DNA of 64,000 nucleotides, from NCBI RefSeq assembly GCF_003149455.1, contig NZ_QFFK01000005.1:1-64000 (forward strand), written 5' to 3'. The notes beneath the pieces were generated by a model. That model was given only the letters and a program-made list of their open reading frames with translations. It ran no database searches and was not told where the DNA came from. Position numbers and translations under genes: made by a program. Source of the stretch: Chitinophaga deserti. Lineage in GTDB: Bacteria > Bacteroidota > Bacteroidia > Chitinophagales > Chitinophagaceae. Each line of letters opens with the position of its first letter. Position 1 is the first letter of the stretch. This document shows, in pieces, positions 34,262-41,331 of the stretch.

Positions 34262-34318
34262 CCAGTATCGGAATGCGATGTATATTGTATAATAATGCCT
34301 TGAATCCAATAGCGACAA

Positions 34319-35866
34319 ATGAACCGTTTAGAACAACTGCAAAAAATCGGGGAAACCAGCGAGTGGGATGTAATAGTGATCGGCGGAGGCGCCACGGGCC
34401 TCGGTGCCGCGCTCGAAGCTGTAACCCGCGGATACAGAACCCTTCTCCTTGAACAATCTGATTTTGCCAAATCCACGTCAAGCAAAGCTACCAAACTCCT
34501 TCACGGCGGCGTCCGTTACCTGGCGCAGGGCGATGTTGCCTTGGTTCGCGAAGCCAGTATAGAAAGAGGGCTGTTACTGAAAAACGCACAACACCTTTCC
34601 CAGAACCTTTCCTTCGTCATCCCCGCCTATAGCTGGTGGGAAGGCATTTTTTACACCGTTGGCCTTAAAATGTATGACTGGATGGCCGGCCGCCTCAGCC
34701 TCGGTTCCTCTAAACACATCTCCCGTAAAAAGACACTGAACCTGCTGCCCGGCCTCAAAGAAGACCACCTCACGGCTGGAATCCTCTATCACGACGGCCA
34801 GTTTGATGATGCCCGCCTCGCGGTAAACCTCATGCAAACCATCTACGACAAAGGCGGCGTGGCACTCAACTATATGAAAGTAACCGGTCTGGAAAAAGAC
34901 GGGAAAGGACAGCTTGCTGTGGTAAAAGCCAGCGACACCGAATCCGGCAAATCCTACCGCTTCAACACCAAAGGCATTATCAATTGCACCGGCGTGTTCG
35001 TAGATGATATCCTTGAAATGGACGATCCCACCATCAAGCGTAAGATCGTAGCCAGCCAGGGGGTACACCTCGTGCTCGACCGTTCGTTCCTTCCCGGCGA
35101 TAATGCCCTTATGATCCCGAAAACATCCGACGGCCGCGTGCTCTTTGCCGTGCCCTGGCATAATAAAATAGTAGTGGGTACAACGGATAATCCCGTAAAC
35201 GAGATCAGTCTCGACCCCGTTGCCATGGAAAAAGAAATTCAGTTTATCCTGGAAACTGCAGGCCAGTACCTGGAGAAAACCCCACAGCGCAGCGATGTGA
35301 AAAGCGTTTGGGCAGGCCTCCGCCCGCTGGCCAAGCCTGAAAAGAGTGAGAAAACAAAAGAGATATCCCGTAACCACAAGATCATGGTAACGCCCTCGGG
35401 CATGGTCACCATCCTTGGTGGTAAATGGACCACCTACCGTAAAATGGGGGAAGATGTGGTAGACAGGCTGGAGAAAATAAAAGGCTGGCAGGCTACTGCC
35501 TCCGTTACCCGTAACCTCCCGGTACATGGAGCAGCCGTAAAACTCAACGACAGCGACCCCTTATATTTCTATGGTGCCGATGCCGCTACGGTAAAAAGCC
35601 TGAATAATGGTGAGAAAGTACTGAGCGAGTCGCTGGGTATCATCAGTGCACAGGTACTCTGGGGAATCCGTTCTGAAATGGCGCAAACCGTGGAAGACAT
35701 CCTGGCCCGCCGCACCCGTGCCCTGTTTCTCGATGCCGAAGAAGCCCTGCGCATAGCGCCTGAAGTAGCCAGGATCATGGCTGCCGAAACGGGCAAAAAC
35801 GGAGAATGGGAAGCAAAGCAGGTACGTGATTTCCAGCATCTGGCTAAAACGTACCGGCTTAGCTGA
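34319..35866 (+). CDS. glpD: Glycerol-3-phosphate dehydrogenase/oxidase
   Basis: A 515-residue FAD enzyme that oxidises glycerol 3-phosphate to dihydroxyacetone phosphate, passing electrons to quinone at the inner membrane. The FAD Rossmann motif VIVIGGGATGLGAALEA is near residue 20, followed by STSSKATKLLHGGVRYL, typical of GlpD. GTTDNP, SVWAGLRPLAKP and GKWTTYRKMGEDVVD occur in the second half. It is full length and makes a functional pair with the upstream glycerol kinase. Confidence 0.95.
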   Translation: MNRLEQLQKIGETSEWDVIVIGGGATGLGAALEAVTRGYRTLLLEQSDFAKSTSSKATKLLHGGVRYLAQGDVALVREASIERGLLLKNAQHLSQNLSFVIPAYSWWEGIFYTVGLKMYDWMAGRLSLGSSKHISRKKTLNLLPGLKEDHLTAGILYHDGQFDDARLAVNLMQTIYDKGGVALNYMKVTGLEKDGKGQLAVVKASDTESGKSYRFNTKGIINCTGVFVDDILEMDDPTIKRKIVASQGVHLVLDRSFLPGDNALMIPKTSDGRVLFAVPWHNKIVVGTTDNPVNEISLDPVAMEKEIQFILETAGQYLEKTPQRSDVKSVWAGLRPLAKPEKSEKTKEISRNHKIMVTPSGMVTILGGKWTTYRKMGEDVVDRLEKIKGWQATASVTRNLPVHGAAVKLNDSDPLYFYGADAATVKSLNNGEKVLSESLGIISAQVLWGIRSEMAQTVEDILARRTRALFLDAEEALRIAPEVARIMAAETGKNGEWEAKQVRDFQHLAKTYRLS

Positions 35867-35872
35867 TAAAAA

Positions 35873-36448
35873 TTACATCCACTTCACTTTATCTTCAAGA
35901 GGCTTTACGCGCCGCCCGGTGCGTGGAGCCTCTTCTGTATAACCCAGATAAAGGAATCCCATCACCTTGTCTTCATCCCGCAGTCCGAAATAATCCTGCA
36001 TGGCGGGAGAATACGTCATTCCGCCAGAACCCCAATACACCGCGATGTTCTTAGCGGTAGCCGCGAGCCAGAGGTTTTCAACCGCACAGGCAGTAGCCGC
36101 TACTTCCTCGATCTCAGGGATTTTCGGATTGGCGCCGCGCCGCATTACCACGGCAATTACATGGGAAGCGAGGTCGCCCTGCGATTTCAGCTTGTCGTAA
36201 TTGCCCGGGATATACTGGGCAGCAGGGGTGTATTGCTTGTACAATTCGGCGTGGTCGGTACAGAACTGCTGCACTTTGTCGCCACTGTACACTACAAAAT
36301 ACCAGGGCTCTGTGAGGCCGTGGGTAGGTGCCCAATCGGCCAGCTGGAGCAATTCACGAATGGTTTCGTCGTCGATCTTCTTGCTGTTCATAGCCGTCGG
36401 TTTTACCGTGCGGCGGTAAAGGATGATGTCCTGTATATTGTTTGTCAT
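35873..36448 (-). CDS. Nitroreductase family protein
   Basis: A 191-residue flavin (FMN) enzyme of NfsB/RutE-like type. Seen are ILYRRTVKPTAMNSKKIDDETI, LQLADWAPTHGLTEPWYFVV, AVENLWLAATAKNIAVYWGSGGM and FLYLGYTEE at the C-terminal end. It reduces nitro or quinone-type compounds with NAD(P)H. Its start overlaps the end of the thioesterase gene by four bases, so the two are translationally coupled. Confidence 0.9.
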   Translation of the reverse strand: MTNNIQDIILYRRTVKPTAMNSKKIDDETIRELLQLADWAPTHGLTEPWYFVVYSGDKVQQFCTDHAELYKQYTPAAQYIPGNYDKLKSQGDLASHVIAVVMRRGANPKIPEIEEVAATACAVENLWLAATAKNIAVYWGSGGMTYSPAMQDYFGLRDEDKVMGFLYLGYTEEAPRTGRRVKPLEDKVKWM

Positions 36449-36885
36449 GCGTTGGTTTTACTGAGTTGTTCTTTTAATGCTTCCGGAAGGCGCGCTACTT
36501 TGCGGGCTTCATAATCGAAGCATACCATTCCGGTTTTAGCTTCCGCGATGAGGGTGAGCTGTCCGCCACGGAAGGTTGATACGCGGTAGAAAAGGTCGAA
36601 GCCAACGGAGGAGAACTCGTCTGCCGTTACTTCAACTGTAAGCTGGTCGCCGTAAAAACCCTCACCTTTATAGACGATGGCGGCATCGGCCATGATGAGT
36701 GCTGTGCCAAGGGCTTTCAGCTCAGTAGCGCCGAATGAAGCGAGGTAGCGCATACGTGCTTCCTGGAGAATAGACACCACGGCATCGTTCCCGAGGTGGC
36801 CGCCATAGTTGATATCCGTAATGCGGACGGGCAGCTGGGTAATGAACCGGAAGGTTTCCGGCATATCTATTTTAACTCTTGCCAT
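36445..36885 (-). CDS. Hot-dog fold acyl-CoA thioesterase
   Basis: A 146-residue 4HBT-type thioesterase. Family marks are LPVRITDINYGGHLGNDAVVSILQEARMRYL (in parts, with the Asp of TDINYGGH active-site region), IVYKGEGFYGDQLTVEV and GMVCFDYEARKVARLP. It hydrolyses an acyl-CoA or acyl-ACP; the chain length is unknown. It overlaps rdgB upstream by 14 bases and the nitroreductase downstream by four, forming a tight operon. Confidence 0.85.
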   Translation of the reverse strand: MARVKIDMPETFRFITQLPVRITDINYGGHLGNDAVVSILQEARMRYLASFGATELKALGTALIMADAAIVYKGEGFYGDQLTVEVTADEFSSVGFDLFYRVSTFRGGQLTLIAEAKTGMVCFDYEARKVARLPEALKEQLSKTNA

Positions 36886-37459
36886 TGTTATCCTGCAGGA
36901 AGGCGATCAGCTTTTTGAAAGCTTTGGCCCGGTGACTGAACTGGTTCTTTTCGCTGAGCTCCATTTCTGCAAAGGAGCGGTCGCCACCCGTGGGGCGGAA
37001 GATGGGGTCGTACCCAAATCCCTTACCGCCCGATCTGCCTGGGAGGATCTCCCCTTCGGCAACGCCTTCGAACTGGTGCTCCTCTCCGTTGAGGAAGAGG
37101 CTGATAACAGTGCGGAAGCGGGCGGTGCGTTGTGCATTCCCTTCGAGTAAGCGGAGCACTTTCTCGATGTTATCGTCGGCACTTTTGGCTTCGCCGGCAT
37201 ACCGGGCAGAGAGCACGCCGGGCTCACCGTTGAGCGCGTCGATCTCAAGGCCGGTATCTTCCGAGAAGGAATCTTTACCGGTCATGTTATAAATAGTGAG
37301 CGACTTCTCCCTGGCGTTTTCTTCGAGGGTAGGGTGCGGCTCGGGGATGTCGATGTCAATTCCGGCTTGCCGGAGGGTGACGATAGAGAATTGATTGCCC
37401 AGCAGGGAGCGGATCTCTTTTACCTTATTGTCGTTGTTAGTCGCAAAAACAAGTTCCAT
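36872..37459 (-). CDS. rdgB: Non-canonical purine NTP pyrophosphatase (RdgB/HAM1)
   Basis: A 195-residue enzyme that removes dITP, ITP and XTP from the nucleotide pool. The start MELVFATNNDNKVKEI at 37459 is the conserved family beginning; a longer frame reaching 37495 is less likely. Other marks are SFSEDTGLEIDALNGEPGVLSARYAG (in parts), GRSGGKGFGYDPIF and FSHRAKAFKKL. It is full length. The upstream unknown gene at 37468-37965 ends 8 bases before. Confidence 0.93.
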   Translation of the reverse strand: MELVFATNNDNKVKEIRSLLGNQFSIVTLRQAGIDIDIPEPHPTLEENAREKSLTIYNMTGKDSFSEDTGLEIDALNGEPGVLSARYAGEAKSADDNIEKVLRLLEGNAQRTARFRTVISLFLNGEEHQFEGVAEGEILPGRSGGKGFGYDPIFRPTGGDRSFAEMELSEKNQFSHRAKAFKKLIAFLQDNNGKS

Positions 37460-37467
37460 ATGATCAT

Positions 37468-37965
37468 TTAAATGCCGAATAATTGTTTGAGGCACATCCA
37501 GAGGCGGCCTTTGAGCGTTTTGTCAGTTGCAATGAGTTGCAGGTCGTCAGACATCAGTACGGAGATGCCCTGATAGGTGCCAATCCGGTATGTTTCCATA
37601 GGAGGAAGGCCCAGTGCTTCCGGTGAAATGGCGAAGTAGATCACCTGCCGGGCGGGTACTTTAGACAGGAAATCCTGCAACCGGATGCCGGGGTAATTTG
37701 CCGTATTTATCAATGCAACATCCTGCATCCCTAGCTTACATGCATTTAAGATATTAGTGAGCAAATTGAACGTTTCCTCGCTCAAATAAGCTTCCTTTTC
37801 ATTTTGTATCAGCAGCAGGATGTTTTTTTGATTTTCGCCTAAATATTTGACTTCAGGCACGGCTTTCGGTTCCGCGCGAACGGCTGTAATTTCCTCCGGA
37901 ATGATAGGCTGGTGGTACATTTGCGCCAACAGAAACGGGTCCAGCTGCAATCGCTCAAGGCTCAT
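37468..37965 (-). CDS. Conserved hypothetical protein upstream of rdgB
   Basis: A 165-residue soluble protein. It has an alpha/beta pattern in the second half: LGMQDVALINTANYPGI, RQVIYFAISPEALGL, YRIGTYQGISVLMSDDL and GRLWMCLKQLF. The layout resembles proteins sometimes annotated in Bacteroidota as DNA polymerase III psi subunit, but I cannot confirm that. It is the first gene of the rdgB-thioesterase-nitroreductase operon and is divergent from the aminotransferase gene. Confidence 0.6.
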   Translation of the reverse strand: MSLERLQLDPFLLAQMYHQPIIPEEITAVRAEPKAVPEVKYLGENQKNILLLIQNEKEAYLSEETFNLLTNILNACKLGMQDVALINTANYPGIRLQDFLSKVPARQVIYFAISPEALGLPPMETYRIGTYQGISVLMSDDLQLIATDKTLKGRLWMCLKQLFGI

Positions 37966-38091
37966 AAATATTATATTAATGCTTCAAGTGATAATCCCAT
38001 GTGTGGGAAAAAACGTTTATTTGCGGATCGTTCGGTGGAACGGAAACATGCAAATAAGCGTGTAAAAATATTGAGATAAAATTGATTAACC

Positions 38092-39201
38092 ATGATGGCA
38101 GTAGAATATCCCACCGCTAAATCTACCGTGATGGAAGAAGCGAAGCGGAGGATTAAGGTAACGAAAACCTCCCGGAGCAGCCTTCCGGAGGTAGACTTTG
38201 AGCACCTGGTATTTGGTAAAAAATATGCAGACCACATGCTGGTGGCCGATTTTGATGGTAAAGAATGGTCCAATGCGGAAATCGTACCATTTCAGCCCTT
38301 TACCGTAAGTCCTTCCAATGCCGCCTGGCATTACGGGCAGGCGATCTTTGAAGGTATCAAGGCGTATAACGATCAGCAGGGGCATCCCATGATCTTCCGT
38401 CCTTACGATAACTATGCCCGCTTCAATAAAAGCGCCGAGCGCATGGGGATGCCCGATGTACCGGAATGGCTGTTTGTAGGCGGGATGGCTATGCTGATAG
38501 ACCTCGACCGGGAGTGGGTACCCTCCAACGAAGGCTGCTCGCTGTACCTCCGGCCTTTTATGATCGCCATGGATGAATTCATCGGCGTCCGCCCTTCGGA
38601 TACTTACCGCTTTGCGGTGATTAACAGTCCCTCGGGCCCTTACTTCAACAAACCCATCCACCTGCTGGTGCAGGATAAATACATCCGTGCTTTCCCCGGC
38701 GGTGTTGGCTATGCCAAGGCTGCGGGTAACTATGGCGGGGCTATGTATCCTACTATGCAGGCCCGGAAAGACGGGTACGACCAGATACTGTGGGTAGACG
38801 GGGCTGAGTACAAATGGCTGCAGGAGTGTGGTACGATGAACGTATTCGTTATCATCGGGAACCGTGCGCTTACGCCGGATCTTACGAACGGAACGATCCT
38901 GGCGGGGGTAACCCGGGCCAGTGTGATTGACGTGCTGACCGATATGGGCCTGGAAGTGGAAGAACGCCCGGTATCTATAGAAGAAGTGGTGGCAGCCTGG
39001 CAAAATGGTACCCTGCGCGAGGTGTTCGGTACGGGTACTGCAGCCAGTGTGGCCTATGTGGAGCAGCTGGATTACAAAGAGCACAAGATCAGCCTTGATA
39101 CCAGTAAATATGAAGTGGGCCGGGAAGTGATCGAGCGGCTGGATGCAATCCGGACGGGCAAAGCTGCCGATGAGCGCGGCTGGAATTTCAAGATCGACTA
39201 A
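38092..39201 (+). CDS. ilvE: Branched-chain amino acid aminotransferase
   Basis: A 369-residue fold-type IV PLP enzyme of the mitochondrial/BCAT form. Seen are AWHYGQAIFEGIKAY, LYLRPFMIA, GGVGYAKAAGNYGGAMYP (Lys in AKAAG as the PLP Schiff base), QILWVDGAEYKWLQECGTMNVFV and FGTGTAASV. It interconverts Leu, Ile or Val with their keto acids. ATG codons at 38092 and 38095 are adjacent. It has a clear terminator. Confidence 0.94.
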   Translation: MMAVEYPTAKSTVMEEAKRRIKVTKTSRSSLPEVDFEHLVFGKKYADHMLVADFDGKEWSNAEIVPFQPFTVSPSNAAWHYGQAIFEGIKAYNDQQGHPMIFRPYDNYARFNKSAERMGMPDVPEWLFVGGMAMLIDLDREWVPSNEGCSLYLRPFMIAMDEFIGVRPSDTYRFAVINSPSGPYFNKPIHLLVQDKYIRAFPGGVGYAKAAGNYGGAMYPTMQARKDGYDQILWVDGAEYKWLQECGTMNVFVIIGNRALTPDLTNGTILAGVTRASVIDVLTDMGLEVEERPVSIEEVVAAWQNGTLREVFGTGTAASVAYVEQLDYKEHKISLDTSKYEVGREVIERLDAIRTGKAADERGWNFKID

Positions 39202-39223
39202 TTAACAAGTTGTTTATAGCGTT

Positions 39224-39259
39224 AAGCCGGGTTATGGAGACATAATCCGGCTTTTTTTA
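39224..39259 (+). terminator. Terminator of ilvE
   Basis: AAGCCGGGTTATG pairs with CATAATCCGGCTT across a GAGA loop with one wobble, followed by a run of seven T. It lies 22 bases after the stop. Confidence 0.92.
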
Positions 39260-39419
39260 TATCATTCCCCCGCCAAACTGTTGTAAATCAATATCATTTT
39301 AAGTTGGAAGCGCCTCCTGCCAAGAGGGCTGAGTCCTGTTATTAATAATATGTGCCTGAAAATGACCGGTGAAAATGGAGATTGCAGGCCTGAATACATA
39401 AGGAGTGGGGGCGGGGTGC

Positions 39420-39450
39420 TTGTCCGGAAAGATGAATCGTATTATCTTTG
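39420..39450 (+). promoter_or_regulatory. Promoter of the 39458 gene
   Basis: TTG at 39420-39422, 20 bases, then TATCTTTG at 39443-39450, an exact Bacteroidota -33/-7 arrangement, seven bases ahead of the ATG at 39458. It fixes the start of the small gene behind it. Confidence 0.65.
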
Positions 39451-39457
39451 CGGCCTT

Positions 39458-39754
39458 ATGACGCTTCCGGCTTTCAAACAAACCCTGCAGTCTGCACTGC
39501 CGCCCGCTGGCTTAACGCCGGCACAGTTGGCGATGTGGTGGGATGGAAAGGGGGATTGGGACCGGAGCCACGACATTGCGCAGGAGGATCATTCCCGTTC
39601 AGGGTCGTGGGTACATGCATATCTTCACCGGAAGGAGGGGGATGCGGGTAATGCGGCGTATTGGTATGCGAGGGCAGGGAAGCCTGTGTTTCGTGGCACG
39701 TTGGAGGAGGAGTGGGATCAGTTAACGGGAGCGCTCTTGTTGGAGAATCCCTGA
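39458..39754 (+). CDS. Small conserved protein of unknown function
   Basis: A 98-residue soluble protein: LTPAQLAMWWDGKGDWDRSHDIAQE, SGSWVHAYLHRKEGDAGNAAYWYARAGKP (seen in parts). Trp- and His-rich helices suggest a small helical domain. Related short proteins with HxxAQ...WxHAYLHRxEGD...A.YWY are widespread in Bacteria and Bacteroidota as unknowns. The promoter directly upstream supports this start over the longer frame from 39350. Confidence 0.7.
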   Translation: MTLPAFKQTLQSALPPAGLTPAQLAMWWDGKGDWDRSHDIAQEDHSRSGSWVHAYLHRKEGDAGNAAYWYARAGKPVFRGTLEEEWDQLTGALLLENP

Positions 39755-39791
39755 TAATTGACCGATTTTCGGAAAAAACTTCCTTACAATT

Positions 39792-39821
39792 TTGTAATGT
39801 AATAGGGAAGTGATACCTTTG
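39792..39821 (+). promoter_or_regulatory. Promoter of rpsL-rpsG
   Basis: TTG at 39792-39794, 19 bases, then TACCTTTG at 39814-39821. The sequence after it (CCCTCCCAAATT) recurs after the promoters of fusA and rpsJ. Confidence 0.8.
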
Positions 39822-39891
39822 CCCTCCCAAATTCCCCTAAGGGAAATTGGTTTTCATTGTAAATCAGCAGTAAAATATAAACTAGGTAAGA

Positions 39892-40272
39892 ATGCCTACA
39901 ATACAACAATTAGTAAGAAAAGGAAGAGAAATTATCCGGGCCAAGTCCAAATCCAGAGCGTTGGATGCTTGTCCGCAGCGTCGTGGCGTATGCACCCGTG
40001 TATACACTACCACCCCTAAGAAACCGAACTCCGCGTTGCGTAAGGTTGCGAAAGTAAAGCTTACAAACAAGGTGGAAGTGATCGCTTACATTCCGGGTGA
40101 AGGCCATAACCTGCAAGAGCACTCAATCGTACTGATCCGTGGTGGCAGGGTGAAAGACCTTCCGGGTGTTCGTTACCACATCGTTCGCGGTTCCCTCGAT
40201 ACTGCTGGTGTGAAAGACAGGAAGCAAAGCCGTTCCAAGTATGGTACTAAGAAGGAAAAGGCTAAAAAATAA
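39892..40272 (+). CDS. rpsL: 30S ribosomal protein S12
   Basis: A 126-residue S12, full length. [13 protein letters not shown] opens the chain; [16 protein letters not shown] and [16 protein letters not shown] contain the Lys residues whose changes give streptomycin resistance elsewhere, and both are wild type here. It works in the decoding centre. It is the first gene of the str cluster and is followed by rpsG after 31 bases. Confidence 0.99.
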   Translation: MPTIQQLVRKGREIIRAKSKSRALDACPQRRGVCTRVYTTTPKKPNSALRKVAKVKLTNKVEVIAYIPGEGHNLQEHSIVLIRGGRVKDLPGVRYHIVRGSLDTAGVKDRKQSRSKYGTKKEKAKK

Positions 40273-40303
40273 TTTGTAATAAATAGTTGAAATCTTTCAA
40301 TAA

Positions 40304-40771
40304 ATGAGAAAGCAAGCTGCGAAAAAATTACCCCTCGCTCCCGATCCAAGGTTCCAGGATAAACTGGTTACCCGATTCGTGAATAACATCATGGAGCAAG
40401 GAAAGAAAAGCATTGCCTACCGTATTTTCTACGATGCTGTAGACCGTGTTAGCCAGATCACTAACGAAAACGGCTACGAAATTTGGAAAAAAGCCCTGAC
40501 CAACGTTACGCCTGCCGTAGAAGTACGCAGCCGCCGTATAGGTGGTGCTACCTTCCAGATCCCTGCTGAAGTTCGTGCTGACCGTAAGGTGTCTTTGAGC
40601 ATCAAATGGCTGGTTCGCTACGCTGGTGAAAGAAATGGTAAGAGCATGGCTGAGAAACTGGCGAACGAAATCGTTGCTGCCAGCAAAGGTGAAGGTGCTG
40701 CTTTCAAAAAGAAAGAAGATACCCACCGTATGGCTGAAGCCAACAAGGCTTTCTCCCACTTCAAGGTATAA
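40304..40771 (+). CDS. rpsG: 30S ribosomal protein S7
   Basis: A 155-residue S7 of usual length that binds the 3' domain of 16S rRNA and can repress str operons. Seen are MRKQAAKKLPLAPDPRFQD, LVTRFVNNIMEQGKKSIAY, GGATFQIPAEVRADRK and EDTHRMAEANKAFSHFKV in order. It should be followed by fusA in a standard cluster; here a terminator and the duplicated surface-protein operons follow. Confidence 0.99.
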   Translation: MRKQAAKKLPLAPDPRFQDKLVTRFVNNIMEQGKKSIAYRIFYDAVDRVSQITNENGYEIWKKALTNVTPAVEVRSRRIGGATFQIPAEVRADRKVSLSIKWLVRYAGERNGKSMAEKLANEIVAASKGEGAAFKKKEDTHRMAEANKAFSHFKV

Positions 40772-40806
40772 CCATCCCGTTTTTAAGACGGTTTGTAAAC
40801 ATATCA

Positions 40807-40837
40807 AAGGCTGGTCCGGTTTCCCCGGATCAGCCTT
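40807..40837 (+). terminator. Hairpin after rpsG
   Basis: AAGGCTGGTCCGG pairs with CCGGATCAGCCTT, 36 bases after the rpsG stop. It has no direct T run (CATGTTTTG), so termination may be partial. It ends the shortened rpsL-rpsG transcript together with the next hairpins. Confidence 0.65.
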
Positions 40838-40949
40838 CATGTTTTGTGGCATTTCCAATTATCTCACTGAATGATAACTTAACCCCTTTCGACTAATACT
40901 TCATCTTTTTCATGTTTTAATAAGGAGACATGGAATCAGAAACCTACGC

Positions 40950-41171
40950 TTGCCAACCCATTCGTTGCCTAACCTCGATTTCACATATGGCTTTAATAGT
41001 TTAAGATTATCAAAGGAAAAACTGGAAAAAGAAATCAAATTAGTTGAAGTTGGTGAGTGGAATACTAAAATAGATTTTAGCAAAGACGAGTTTTTTGTGA
41101 AGAAGCTGAAGACCGCTGAAGATATACGACGAAAGGTAGGGTTTCCTGACAAAAAGCTGTTACCTCGATAA
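40950..41171 (+). pseudogene. Small open frame, possible gene remnant
   Basis: An AT-rich frame with protein-like composition: LPNLDFTYGFNSLRLSKEKLEKEIK (in parts), EWNTKIDFSKDEFFVKKLK and AEDIRRKVGFPDKKLLPR. The only start in frame is TTG; the frame stays open upstream to about 40915 without an ATG. It looks like the C-terminal end of a lost gene, or a short gene of unknown kind. The base composition differs from that of the r-protein genes and the surface operons. Confidence 0.35.
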
Positions 41172-41190
41172 GAACTAATTTTACCAGCAT

Positions 41191-41235
41191 AAACGCATCA
41201 GGCTGTCGGTTATCCGGCAGCCTGATGCGTTTTTA
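41191..41235 (+). terminator. Terminator downstream of the 40950 frame
   Basis: AAACGCATCAGGCTG and CAGCCTGATGCGTTTTT form a 14-base stem across the loop TCGGTTATCCGG, ending in a T run. It stops transcription coming from the rpsG side. Confidence 0.85.
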
Positions 41236-41272
41236 GTAGCTCCTAATTCTGTGTAGAAGTCACTAAAGCAGC

Positions 41273-41327
41273 TTCTATTACGATAAAAAGCCGCCTCGTT
41301 AAGAGGCGGCTTTTTATCGTAATAGAA
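41273..41327. terminator. 25-base perfect bidirectional hairpin
   Basis: Arms at 41273-41297 and 41303-41327 are exactly complementary over 25 bases, with loop GTTAA, and contain AAAAAGCCGCCTC/GAGGCGGCTTTTT. It lies four bases beyond the stop of the collagen-like gene and acts as its terminator as well as a barrier from the rpsG side. Confidence 0.92.
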
Positions 41328-41331
41328 AATC

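Noticed and set aside
38086-39084. 332-codon frame antisense to ilvE
   Set aside because: It lies fully within a well-supported aminotransferase gene, and its translation has shadow-frame composition (His/Gly/Arg-rich). The same reasoning removes 33226-34188, 34574-35527, 54487-55620 and 30737-31762.
39350-39457. Longer start for the 39458 gene
   Set aside because: A consensus promoter (TTG, 20 bases, TATCTTTG) occupies 39420-39450, inside the longer frame, and ends seven bases ahead of the inner ATG.
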